The notes below the pieces were generated by a model, which was not told the DNA's origin, did not search any database, and saw only the letters and a program-made list of their open reading frames with translations. Below, in pieces: positions 14,338 to 24,100 of a DNA stretch of 64,000 bases (position 1 is its first letter; each line of letters opens with the position of its first letter). The translations under genes and the position numbers were made by a program. Origin of the DNA: an uncultured Verrucomicrobia subdivision 3 bacterium (GTDB taxonomy: Bacteria; Verrucomicrobiota; Verrucomicrobiia; Limisphaerales; UBA11358); the NCBI GenBank assembly GCA_903918885.1, contig CAIXFY010000040.1, positions 54,219 through 118,218 on the forward strand, read 5' to 3'.

Positions 14338-16203
14338 ATGAAAAAACCATTCCCCGTAACGTTTCCGGCCGCTCTACTTGGCGTTTTTCTGCTGACCGGA
14401 GTCGCCCGCGGGCAATCAAATTTTTTGCTGGTTAACGTGATGACGAATGGTTCAGCAATTGGTGGCACCGCGACTAATTGGTCAATGCTCCCTGGTCAAT
14501 GCAACGGGACGAATGTGGCAGGCGTAAATTCACCTCCAAATGCTACGGCAAATGTTGGCGCCCATGTGAGTATGCTCTTTAATTCCGGCGTTACTAATCT
14601 TACCAGCATCAGCGGACATATCTACTCTACGGCTTTGAATGTGACTAATGGGCTAGCCTACACGGTAACTTTAACCAATTCCACAACGGGTGATATCAGG
14701 CTGGGGGACACCAATATTTATTCATTTGACAGCCTGCATTCGGTTGATCTGCTTAACTGGTATAACCCAGTTTCCGGCGTCACTAATTTTGATTTAGTTT
14801 ATCTGACAAATGGATCCAGTCTCACCTTGAGCAATGGTAATTTGGGCGGCGGAACGCCTCTGACCTTAAACATGGCTATCACCAAAGGCTGGTTTAATAT
14901 CAGTTCCAACTGCACGTTTAAGATAATGTGCCCCATCATCAATAGCTCCAAGCCGATTCAGGTAACCGGTGGCGGACTCGTGGTTCTGGATGGGATTCAG
15001 ACCAACGGTAATTCGCTGCTCATTCAAGGTTTCTCAACCGTGCGTGTGGCGAGTCCCTCCGCCTTGTCAACCAATATAACTTCATTGACTGGCACTGGCA
15101 GTTCGAGCAGTCCCGGCACGTTGGATTTGGGCAGTCCTGGAAACTATGTAGTTACCAATATTTCTGTTCCAGGCTTACTTGGAGTCACTGCTTCGGGTGG
15201 AGCCGCAACCTTGTCTGTGAATGGCGCAAGTGGGATGTCAGGCACAGCCAACAAGCAATTGGATGTCGGCACAAACGCTTCGGTAATATTCAATGCTCCG
15301 GTTGATGTTTCACCCAATGCTTACAATACAAATGGTGGTCGCAATTTAGTTTTGTCTGGAGCGGGGAATGTAACATTTAGTAATTCAATTACCCTCAACG
15401 CACCCGTGCCTACTAATGTGTTTGGTTTGTTTGTGTCTGGAACCGTCAAGACCACCTTGACGGCCGTCAATACTTACAACGGAGATACAACGGTAAGTGG
15501 TGGAACACTGGTATTGGGTGCAGCCAGTTCGATTGCCAACTCGACGAACATTGTTATTGGCGGAAGCGGCACTTTGGATGTTTCTGCTGCAGGTCTGGTA
15601 TTGGGTGCGAACCGCTCTTTTCTAAATACGAGCAATGGAGCCACGGCTACCGGAACAATTGTCGGCAACCTGAGCGCCTCGGCCGGAACGCTTACGATGT
15701 TTTATAACAGCGGTGTTCCAGCCTTCAACATTACCAACGGCACTTTCTCACTGTCCAGTTCTACCGTTGTAAATGTGACGAACAATGGTGCTGCTTTGAC
15801 GGCCGCAAGCTACAAGCTTATTTCCAAATCTTCGACGGGGCTGCCGGGGACGGTATCAGCTGGTTCTCTGCCGGCGGTAACCGTTGGTGGCAATGGTTTG
15901 GCGAGCGGAGCATCTGCTTCATTGGCTGTCACATCCGGTGAGCTTTATCTCGTGGTCAGTGGTGGCACACTCACTCCGCCAGTGGTGGCGACCAACAGTG
16001 TCAGTCTGACCGGTGGCAAAATGGTGTTCAGCTTCAGCGGCGTCAGTGGCCAAACATGGAATATTCTCACCAGCACAAATGCAGCCTTGCCATTGTCGAG
16101 CTGGACTACGAATTTCAGCGGCACGTTTAGTGGTTCAGCCGTCAGTTTTACAAATTCATCATCGACCGACAGTCAGCGTTTTTACATCATTAAATCTCCG
16201 TAG
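14338..16203 (+). CDS. Secreted autotransporter-associated beta-strand repeat protein
   Basis: The 621-residue protein has a signal peptide (PVTFPAALLGVFLLTGVARG, then QSNF). It is rich in Asn, Thr, Ser and Gly. Residues about 370-430 contain a clear autotransporter-associated repeat (TAVNTYNGDTTVSGGTLVLG ... IVIGGSGTLDVSA). There is no C-terminal beta-barrel, so it is not a type V autotransporter. The last 65 residues (QTWNILTSTNAALPLSSWTT ... DSQRFYIIKSP) match the C-terminal domain of the protein ending at 10344. A surface or extracellular beta-helix is likely. The 25-bp element is in its leader region and a strong terminator follows. Confidence 0.85.
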   Translation: MKKPFPVTFPAALLGVFLLTGVARGQSNFLLVNVMTNGSAIGGTATNWSMLPGQCNGTNVAGVNSPPNATANVGAHVSMLFNSGVTNLTSISGHIYSTALNVTNGLAYTVTLTNSTTGDIRLGDTNIYSFDSLHSVDLLNWYNPVSGVTNFDLVYLTNGSSLTLSNGNLGGGTPLTLNMAITKGWFNISSNCTFKIMCPIINSSKPIQVTGGGLVVLDGIQTNGNSLLIQGFSTVRVASPSALSTNITSLTGTGSSSSPGTLDLGSPGNYVVTNISVPGLLGVTASGGAATLSVNGASGMSGTANKQLDVGTNASVIFNAPVDVSPNAYNTNGGRNLVLSGAGNVTFSNSITLNAPVPTNVFGLFVSGTVKTTLTAVNTYNGDTTVSGGTLVLGAASSIANSTNIVIGGSGTLDVSAAGLVLGANRSFLNTSNGATATGTIVGNLSASAGTLTMFYNSGVPAFNITNGTFSLSSSTVVNVTNNGAALTAASYKLISKSSTGLPGTVSAGSLPAVTVGGNGLASGASASLAVTSGELYLVVSGGTLTPPVVATNSVSLTGGKMVFSFSGVSGQTWNILTSTNAALPLSSWTTNFSGTFSGSAVSFTNSSSTDSQRFYIIKSP

Positions 16204-16225
16204 AATTTTTTGAGATCAGGTAACC

Positions 16226-16261
16226 GAAGCGGTTGGCAGATTTGCCAACCGCTTCTTTTTT
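16226..16261 (+). terminator. Rho-independent terminator
   Basis: A perfect 13-bp stem (GAAGCGGTTGGCA at 16226-16238 with TGCCAACCGCTTC at 16243-16255, loop GATT) is followed by six T residues. It lies 22 bases past the stop of the autotransporter-repeat gene and separates it from the sensor kinase. Confidence 0.95.
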
Positions 16262-16359
16262 GGTCAATGGGTTTGTTAGCATAAGCTTGACCCCGCCTTG
16301 AAAAACAACGAAAAAGAAACATCGACAATCCCTTCCAATCAAGTAACGCATCTGTTTTT

Positions 16360-19300
16360 TTGCTAAATTTTGTGCGGAGACAATATGCCGCGTGGCTAAT
16401 CTGTGGTTTGCTTTCCACTACCCTAGTTCAGACCGGAAGGTCTGCGGCTTCAGACGATTGGCTCATGCGCGTCTGGCAGACTTACGAAGGTTTACCCGAT
16501 AACAGCATTTCCGGCGTAGCGCAGGCGGCGGATGGATATCTTTGGGTAGCTACGCTGGGCGGATTGATGCGTTTCAATGGCGACAAGTTTGAAGAATTCT
16601 CCATGCTCCGCATTCCAGGAATCCCAAACCGGGTTGTTCGCAATTTATTTCAGGACCAGCGCGGACGCCTATGGCTGGCGATGGATCGCGGGGCGGTGGT
16701 CTGTTTGGAGAATGACAGCGTGCGAGTTTTTGCGGCGGCGGAAGGGCTTGAAGATACTCGTGTCGCCGCCATGGCGGAGGATCGCGCGGGAGCGATATGG
16801 CTCGCGTGCAGCAGTGCCTTTTACCGCATCTCACTTGCCGAAGGAAAACTTTCCCGTTATGGCACGGAGGAAGGTCTGCCTTCCGGTGGTAATTCCTGGA
16901 TTATGGCTGACCAACAGGGTCAATTGTGGTTTGCGCGTGGAACCCACATTGGTCTTTTTCGTGATGGAAAATGGCTGACGCAATTGACGTTGGATCAAAA
17001 TCAATTGCGGCTATGCGCCGCGAATGATGGCAGTATCTGGATTTGCTCCGGCACGCAAATTTTTAAGTATAAGGAAGGTGGCAAGCTGGAGGAACGCGGA
17101 AAATTCCCCCACCAGGTCGAAGTCCGAGTCATGCTGGAAGATCACACCGGCGCTTTGTGGATTGGCACCACCGCCGATGGCTTGTTCCGGCTGGAGGATT
17201 CAACGCCCGTGATGCAAGTGTCAACCTCCCACCGCGAAATCGCCTGTCTGACGGAAGATCATGAAGGCAATCTCTGGCTGGGAACAACTGGCGGCGGCTT
17301 GAACCTCCTCCGTTTACGGACGATGGATTTATTTGACACCAAATCTGGTCTGCCATCTGAATCCGTGCGTTCCATTTGTCAGGATACCGATGGCTACTTC
17401 TGGGTCGTGATGAATAACGGCAGCTTGGTGCGCGGCCGGGCAAACCAATGGCACGCGCTGACCTCCGCCGACGGCTGGCCCGGCGGCAACGCGACTTGTG
17501 TCGCCGCTGCTCCCGATGGTGGTGTTTGGGTGGGGACGCGTGACCGTGGTCTTCAATGGTTGCGCGATGGCAAGTTCAAGGAATGGGCGAATGGCGAAGA
17601 TGGCACTATCACCGCCTTGCGTTCGTTGCTGCTGGCGACTAATGGCGATCTGTGGGTCGCAGCCAATTCTCCAAACCGACTGCAACTTTTTCGTGCCGGG
17701 AAATTTCTGAATTTTGAGTTGCCAATGGATGTTCGCTCCATTCGCGCCTTAGTCGAAGGCGCGGCCGGGACAATTTGGGCGGGCACGGCCGATGGTCAGA
17801 TTTTTCGCATTCATGACACCAATGTGGTTCTGGAATCCGCGGTCAATGAGCCCCGCTTGCTGTCCGTGCGGGCATTGCATACCACGGCGGATGGAAGTCT
17901 TTGGATTGGCTACGCTGGCTGGGGATTGGGACGTTTGTGGAATGGTCATTACACCCGCATCACGACGCAGGTGGGACTTTATGATGATTATATTTCACAA
18001 ATTCTATCGGACAGGCATGGCGGTTTGTGGTTCACCGGCAATCACGGATTGTTCAAGGTAGCTTTGGAAGAATTGAAGGCGGTGACGGAGGGGCACATGG
18101 ACCGTGTGCGTTCAATCGTTTATGGCAAAAGTGAAGGGCTACCCAGCTTGCAACCGGCATTCGAGGACAGTCCGACGGTCTGCCGCAGTGCTGACGGGCA
18201 ACTTTGGTTTGCCACGCGCAACGGACTTTTGCGCGTGCAGCCGGAGCGCATCCAAGAAAATCTCCAGCCGCCGCCCGTGTGGCTGGAGCGCGTTACCGTG
18301 GATGGTCGCACAGCGGCATTGCAGGACAGTCATTCGTTGTTACGCAATACGACGGAGACCAAACTGCCGGATCTGCGCAAGCTGGGCGTGATGCTGAAGC
18401 TTGAGCCGGGACATCGTAAACTGGAATTTGAATTTGCCGCGTTGACTTTTGTTTCGCCGGAGAATGTGCGTTTTCGCTACCGCCTCAAAAATTTTGACAA
18501 GGACTGGGTTGACGCCGGCAACCAGCGCAGTGCGACGTATCCGCGCTTGCCGGCTGGCGATTATGAATTTCAGGTGACGGCCTGTAATGCCGACGGCATC
18601 TGGAACGCGGACGGTTTCCGGCTAAAATTTAAGGTGTCGCCATTTTATTGGCAGACATTGTCGTTTCGTTTTTTGGTGTTGGCGGTGTTTACCGGCAGTA
18701 TTATTGGACTAGTTCGATATTTTTCTTTCCGAAAATTGCAGCGTAAGCTTGTGCGGTTGGAACAGCAGGCGGCGCTGCAAAAGGAACGCACCCGCATTGC
18801 CCGTGACATGCATGACGAAGTTGGCTCTAAACTTTCGCGGCTTTCTTTGCTGAGTGAAATGGCGAGCCAGCAACCATCCATGCCCGCGCCGGCTCGTGAA
18901 GATGTGGCCGAGATTTCTGAAACCGCGCGCGATACCATCCGTTCGTTCGAGCAGATTGTCTGGGCGGTGAATCCCAAGAACGACACGCTCGCAAATCTGG
19001 CGCATTACCTATGCCGTTTTGCCGAGGAGTTGTTTGATGGCAGCCAAATTCAATGTGCCTTTAATTTGCCGCAAAAAATTCCCGACCTGATGGTATCCAC
19101 TGAAATGCGGCATCATGTGTTTCTCGCGGCGAAGGAATCCTTGAACAATGTGCTCAAGCATGCGCATGCCCGTCGGGTTTGCGTGGGTTTGGCGATGACA
19201 GCGGACGGCTTTGAAATCAGGATCGAGGATGATGGTGGCGGGTTTGTCGACACGGCGGCAACTCCGCGTCTTGGTTCCGGTAACGGATTGGAAAATATGG

Positions 19301-19407
19301 AAGCACGGATGAAAGCGGTGGGTGGCCGGCTTGAAATAAAAAATGCTTCAAGTTCAGGCACCACCGTCCTCTTTAAGGTGCCTTGCCCCCGTGCCGCGGT
19401 TGGGTGA
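16360..19407 (+). CDS. Beta-propeller sensor histidine kinase (Reg_prop, Y_Y_Y, HisKA_3, HATPase)
   Basis: The product is about 1015 residues. An N-terminal signal-like helix leads into about 600 residues of two-component-regulator propeller repeats (DGYLWVATLGGLMRFNGDKF, GALWIGTTADGLFR, GGVWVGTRDRGLQWL). A Y_Y_Y domain (VRFRYRLKNFDKDW) and a membrane helix (LSFRFLVLAVFTGSIIGLV) follow. The H-box is ERTRIARDMHDEVGSKLSRL with phospho-acceptor His818. The ATP domain has ESLNNVLKHAHA (Asn929), DDGGGF and GNGLENMEARM. No in-frame ATG precedes the propeller; the start must be TTG 16360 or GTG 16372, neither with a good ribosome site. It should sense a periplasmic glycan and phosphorylate the regulator at 19545, acting as a split hybrid system. 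Confidence 0.93.
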   Translation: MLNFVRRQYAAWLICGLLSTTLVQTGRSAASDDWLMRVWQTYEGLPDNSISGVAQAADGYLWVATLGGLMRFNGDKFEEFSMLRIPGIPNRVVRNLFQDQRGRLWLAMDRGAVVCLENDSVRVFAAAEGLEDTRVAAMAEDRAGAIWLACSSAFYRISLAEGKLSRYGTEEGLPSGGNSWIMADQQGQLWFARGTHIGLFRDGKWLTQLTLDQNQLRLCAANDGSIWICSGTQIFKYKEGGKLEERGKFPHQVEVRVMLEDHTGALWIGTTADGLFRLEDSTPVMQVSTSHREIACLTEDHEGNLWLGTTGGGLNLLRLRTMDLFDTKSGLPSESVRSICQDTDGYFWVVMNNGSLVRGRANQWHALTSADGWPGGNATCVAAAPDGGVWVGTRDRGLQWLRDGKFKEWANGEDGTITALRSLLLATNGDLWVAANSPNRLQLFRAGKFLNFELPMDVRSIRALVEGAAGTIWAGTADGQIFRIHDTNVVLESAVNEPRLLSVRALHTTADGSLWIGYAGWGLGRLWNGHYTRITTQVGLYDDYISQILSDRHGGLWFTGNHGLFKVALEELKAVTEGHMDRVRSIVYGKSEGLPSLQPAFEDSPTVCRSADGQLWFATRNGLLRVQPERIQENLQPPPVWLERVTVDGRTAALQDSHSLLRNTTETKLPDLRKLGVMLKLEPGHRKLEFEFAALTFVSPENVRFRYRLKNFDKDWVDAGNQRSATYPRLPAGDYEFQVTACNADGIWNADGFRLKFKVSPFYWQTLSFRFLVLAVFTGSIIGLVRYFSFRKLQRKLVRLEQQAALQKERTRIARDMHDEVGSKLSRLSLLSEMASQQPSMPAPAREDVAEISETARDTIRSFEQIVWAVNPKNDTLANLAHYLCRFAEELFDGSQIQCAFNLPQKIPDLMVSTEMRHHVFLAAKESLNNVLKHAHARRVCVGLAMTADGFEIRIEDDGGGFVDTAATPRLGSGNGLENMEARMKAVGGRLEIKNASSSGTTVLFKVPCPRAAVG

Positions 19408-19410
19408 AAG

Positions 19411-19429
19411 TGTCCGCACTTTATCCGAC
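19411..19429 (+). promoter_or_regulatory. Putative operator, copy B (partial)
   Basis: TGTCCGCACTTTATCCGAC matches the first 19 positions of copy A at 17 sites. The right-hand half (AAGACA) is missing and replaced by a T-run. It begins 4 bases after the kinase stop and lies 115 bases before the response-regulator ATG, so it could control the regulator's own promoter. Confidence 0.55.
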
Positions 19430-19544
19430 TTTTTTCTGACGGTGAGTTGGGACTAGGATGAGCGTGACTATGTTAGCTGTTGCGTCCGCTCTGTGGCTGG
19501 AGGACACTGCAAATGAGCAGTGTGATTTGCTTGCAGACGAAGTG

Positions 19545-20180
19545 ATGATAAATGTTTCAATAGTCGAAGATGATGCGAAACTGCGGGAGACGCTAGAGCG
19601 TTACCTCGCGTCGCAGCCGGGCTTCCGGTGCGTCGGCACTTATAGCAGTGCCGAGGCAGCGTTGCCGGATATTTCCAAGGTTAAGCCGCACGTTGTGCTG
19701 ATGGATATCAATCTGCCGGGTATGAACGGCATTGAATGTGTCGTGCAGTTAAAACGGGTGGCACCGGCCGTGAAAATAATCATGCTCACGGTCTTCGAGG
19801 AAAATGAACAGGTATTCAAGGCGTTATCCGCCGGAGCTTTTGGATATCTCGTCAAAAGCAATCGCCCAGCGAAGATTATCGAAGCGATTCGCGAAGTGCA
19901 TGCCGGTGGCTCGCCCATGTCCGGCAACATTGCGCGCAAGGTGGTTCAATCCTTTCAGGCTCAAGCACTGGCGCAGGCCAGTTCACGCGCTGAGACTGAC
20001 GCGCTTTCCGCGCGCGAGATGGAAGTCCTGCAGGCGCTCTCCAAGGGACACACCTACAAACAGATTGCGGGAGATCTTAATATCAGCCTCGGCACCGTGC
20101 GCACCTACATCCAGCGCATCTACGAAAAACTCCACGTTCATAGCAATGCCGAAGCGGTGATGAAATTCGCCCGCAAGTGA
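19545..20180 (+). CDS. NarL/LuxR-family response regulator
   Basis: The 211-residue protein starts MINVSIVEDDAKLRETLERY. The receiver domain has acidic pocket residues Asp9/Asp10, phospho-acceptor Asp54 (VVLMDINLPGMNGIE) and the conserved Lys in GYLVKSN. The C-terminal LuxR helix-turn-helix reads LSAREMEVLQALSKGHTYKQIAGDLNISLGTVRTYIQRIYEKL. An in-frame ATG at 19458 would add 29 residues without family match, so the later start is chosen. It is the likely partner of the propeller kinase immediately upstream. A copy of the 25-bp element lies upstream and another just downstream, before the pseudopilin. Confidence 0.95.
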   Translation: MINVSIVEDDAKLRETLERYLASQPGFRCVGTYSSAEAALPDISKVKPHVVLMDINLPGMNGIECVVQLKRVAPAVKIIMLTVFEENEQVFKALSAGAFGYLVKSNRPAKIIEAIREVHAGGSPMSGNIARKVVQSFQAQALAQASSRAETDALSAREMEVLQALSKGHTYKQIAGDLNISLGTVRTYIQRIYEKLHVHSNAEAVMKFARK

Positions 20181-20205
20181 GCGGTTGATTCCACCATTTT
20201 GCTCC

Positions 20206-20230
20206 TGTCCACACTTTATCGGACAAGACA
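20206..20230 (+). promoter_or_regulatory. Putative operator, copy C
   Basis: The element starts TGTCCACACTTTATCGG and ends ACAAGACA. It contains TGTCC and GGACA arms with a 10-base spacer, the most symmetrical of the three copies. It is 43 bases before the pseudopilin ATG and so sits at the head of the forward polysaccharide locus. Confidence 0.62.
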
Positions 20231-20273
20231 CTTCTTCACCTGATGGTAAGCTAAAAACAGCAACCAAAAAAAT

Positions 20274-21116
20274 ATGAAGCGCTTAAAATCTCAATCTCTG
20301 AAGCCTGAAATTTATTCAACACGATTTGGCTTTACCTTGATAGAACTGCTCGTTGTCATTGCGATTATTGCCATTCTTGCCGCGATGTTGTTGCCAGCAC
20401 TCGCCCGAGCCAAGGAAAAGGCCAAGCAGATTTCTTGTGTGTCTAATTTGAAGCAAGTCGGCATCGCCGTCAGTCTTTATACAACTGACAGTGAAAATTT
20501 TTTCCCGGTGGCTGACTATCAAGATACGGCTGGGAACAGTATCAGTTGGACCAAGATTGTTGGGACATACTTGCCGCAGCAGGGAAACAACAAGGACGCG
20601 GCCGGGTATGTGACCAGTGCCGCCAACAAAGTCTTTGATTGTCCTTCGATTACTCCACAAGTCTGGGGTTGCACCAGCAATGATGTGACCCGCACCTATG
20701 CCTGCTCAGGTGCCATGATGGGCATCAACACGTCGAAGGCTACCCCAACCATGGACAAAACCCTGCCACGGAAATCCATGCCTTTGATTGCCCCACCGAC
20801 AGAAATCGTTTTAACGGTTGAGGCCACCGAGCAAATTGCCAGCCAAGCTCCTCCGAACGTCAACAATTACAGCTACCCCAACATCGAATGGAAGGCGGTC
20901 AATGGTAAACAGTCTGCCTATACGGATTTGAACAAATCGACTTTTGACCCAAACAACCTCGCGGGGAACAGTCTTTATTTTCCACACAACTCTGGCAAGT
21001 CCATGGCCAACCTTTATGCCGATTACAGTGTGCGGACGGTCAATTTCAATACCATTAACTTGATCAACGGAAGCTCTCCGTGGAGCGTGACAATTTTCAA
21101 CAACAATACGTTTTAA
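20274..21116 (+). CDS. Type II pseudopilin-like protein (prepilin N-methylation domain)
   Basis: The 280-residue protein has a prepilin leader with cleavage before Phe20: [22 protein letters not shown], with Glu at +5. The segment [39 protein letters not shown] is typical of the large verrucomicrobial/planctomycete pseudopilin family, as is the C-terminal [16 protein letters not shown] (His-x9-Asp-type motif). Such proteins are often encoded next to glycan-degradation genes and may help display or secrete enzymes. Here it leads the locus, 47 bases before the GH2 fusion and 43 bases after operator copy C. Confidence 0.9.
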   Translation: MKRLKSQSLKPEIYSTRFGFTLIELLVVIAIIAILAAMLLPALARAKEKAKQISCVSNLKQVGIAVSLYTTDSENFFPVADYQDTAGNSISWTKIVGTYLPQQGNNKDAAGYVTSAANKVFDCPSITPQVWGCTSNDVTRTYACSGAMMGINTSKATPTMDKTLPRKSMPLIAPPTEIVLTVEATEQIASQAPPNVNNYSYPNIEWKAVNGKQSAYTDLNKSTFDPNNLAGNSLYFPHNSGKSMANLYADYSVRTVNFNTINLINGSSPWSVTIFNNNTF

Positions 21117-21163
21117 TTGCCGTAAATTTTTTCGCCCTAAAATTCCTTGGAAACATTTTTAGC

Positions 21164-24100
21164 ATGAGGGTAAATTCTCCAATTGGCAAAAAACGACGGC
21201 TTTACCCTGCTGGTCTTTTTTTGAGCACGCTTTTGTTCGTGCTGGGAACTTCGTCTTTCCTGAATGCGTATGCCAGCCAGCAAGAGCTTGCGAATGGTTG
21301 GGAATTTTTTCAAGGCACGCTCGGCAGCGTCTGGGAAATTTGGCGCGGCGATGCCGCCACGGACAATGTCAACTGGACGCCAGTCACGTTGCCGCATTGT
21401 TTCAACGCCCGCGATTCCGTGGATCCTGATGCCCATTATTATCAGGGGCCAGGTTGGTATCGCACGCGTATTAAAGTGGCCAATCCCTATTCCGACGGCC
21501 GCACGATTTTGCACTTCGATGGTGCGGGGCAGAAATCAAAAGTCTTCATCGGCCTTGAAAAAGTTGGCGAGCATGTTGGCGGCTATGACCAATGGGACGT
21601 AGATATCACTGATGCCGCTGCCCGCGTGCAGAGCAACACAAACTTTGCTGGTCAAACTCCCATCGCCGTGCTGTGTGATAACTCCCGCGACGCGGAAATG
21701 ATTCCGTCGGATTTAAGCGACTTCAATCGTTACGGTGGCCTCTACCGCCACGTGAGCTTGATTTACGTTCCGGCAATTTCGCTTGAACGAGTTCACATCG
21801 AGCCGGTTCTTAATGGCGATGCCAAGGCCACCGTGAAAATCCGTGCGCGATTGGGCAACCCAACCGCTTTGAAAGACGAAGTTGAGCTCGCCATTGAAGT
21901 CCGCGATCCGCAAGGGGTTGTGATACAGAAGATGACAAATAAACTTCGCGCGTGGAGTGATGAAAAAGAAATTGCCGCATTTGAAATCGCTTCACCCAAA
22001 TTGTGGTCGCCCCGGACGCCGTTGCTTTATAGCTGTTCAGTCACACTCAAGTCATCGCACGGCGAGCAAAGCTTAAACAACCGTTTCGGCATTCGTTCGT
22101 TGGAATGGGTCGAGCACGGGCCGTTCAAACTGAACGGCGAACGGCTCCTCTTGCGCGGCACACATTATCACGAAGACCACGCTGGCGTGGCCGCGGCGGT
22201 TCCCGACGAGGTGGTGCGGCAGACGCTCAAAAGCATCAAGGACATGGGCGCAAACTTTGTGCGACTGAGTCATTACCAACAAGCACCACTAGTTCTGGAA
22301 CAGTGTGACGAACTTGGCCTGCTCGTGTGGGAGGAAATTCCTTGGTGTCGCGGTGGTTTGGGCGGCGAACGCTACCGGCAACAGTGCCGCGACATGCTCA
22401 CGCACATGATTGATCAGCATTATAATCATCCGGCGGTGATGCTCTGGAGTTTGGGCAATGAAATCGACTGGCCCGGCGATTTTGAGAACTACGACACCAA
22501 CGCAGTTCGTGGTTTTATGACGGAGCTGAATACGCTGGCACACCGGCTCGACCCCACGCGTAAGACCACGATTCGCCGGTGTGATTTTTGCCGCGACATA
22601 ATTGACGTTTATTCGCCGAGCATTTGGGCAGGTTGGTATGGCGGTTGTTACACCGAGTATCGCAAGGCGGTGGAGAAGGCCATTGCGGACAACAAATATT
22701 TTTTCCACGCCGAATGGGGCGGCGACAGTCTCGCGGGACGGCACGCGGAGGAGCCGGAAAAATTCATGGTCAAGATCGCCACCGGTGAAGGCACGGCGGA
22801 AGTTGGCAAAGCTTACAAGTTGAATGGCGGCAAGGCGCGGGCCTCGAAAGACGGCGACTGGTCGGAGAGCTACATCATCAATCTATTTGACTGGCATCTG
22901 CACGAGCAGGAGACAATGAGCAACCTCACCGGTTCCGCGATGTGGATTTTCAAAGACTTCGCCACGCCATTGCGCCCGGAAAATCCCGTGCCGCGCGTGA
23001 ATCAAAAAGGTGTCGCTGAACGCGATGGCACATTGAAGGAGAGCTATTATGTTTTCCAGAGCTACTGGGCCGAAAAGCCGATGCTTCACATTTACGGCCA
23101 CACCTGGCCGGTGCGTTGGGGCAAGCCGGGCGAGTCCCGCGAAGTGAAAGTATTTTCCAACTGTCACGAAGTCGAGTTTTTCGTCAATGGTGTTTCTGCC
23201 GGCGTCAAACGGCGTAACCTCACGGATTTTCCTGCGGCGGGTCTGCGTTGGATGGCGAAATTTAATGAGGGCACGAACATCTTGCGCGCGGTTGCGCATA
23301 CTTCTGATGGCGATCTTACAGATGAAATTTCGGTAGATTATCAAACTGATGCGTGGAGCAAGCCGACGAAGCTGGCGCTCAAGCAGGTGGCAATTACAAA
23401 TGACATATTTACGGTCGAGGCACAGGCGTTTGACAAGGAAGGTGTCCGCTGTCTCGACGCCGCAAATGTGGTGCGTTTCGGCTTGGTTGGCGATGGGCAG
23501 TTGCTGGATAACCTCGGCACTTCAACCGGTTCGCGCGTGGTTCAACTCGCCAATGGTCGTGCCCGAATCAGTCTGCAACTGAACGGACGTAAAGCCGTCG
23601 TCAGTGTTTCGAGCGAAGGATTCGCAACCCAATTTCTCAATGTGACCAACGCCAATTGGATAACCCCGGCGGTGAAGAAAAATTCCAACGGCAAAATCAG
23701 ACATTTGGCCAAAGCCTCGACGCCTTTGTCATTCGACGTCGCAGCAATTGATTACAATCGGATTTTCAAAGCAGCCGCCGCGGCGTTATTGCTCGCGCCG
23801 ATTAGCATCACGAAATTCCACGCCGAACATAGCGATGGCGCTGCTGGTGATTATTATTCCAATGGCGATTACTGGTGGCCGGATCCAACCAAGACCAACG
23901 GTTTGCCTTACATCCAACGCGATGGCGAAACGAATCCAAATAACTTCAATGCGCACCGCATGGCGATGCGTGAGTTGAGTGATGCGGTGGCGACGCTGGG
24001 CGCGGCCTATAAAATTTCCGGAGACGAGCGTTATGCTCAGAAATCAGCGCAGTTGCTGCGGGTGTTTTTTCTCGATGCGGCGACGTGCATGAATCCAAAT

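Noticed and set aside
14338..16203. Type V autotransporter
   Set aside because: The repeat is present, but there is no C-terminal beta-barrel domain; the end is a small RFY-type domain instead.
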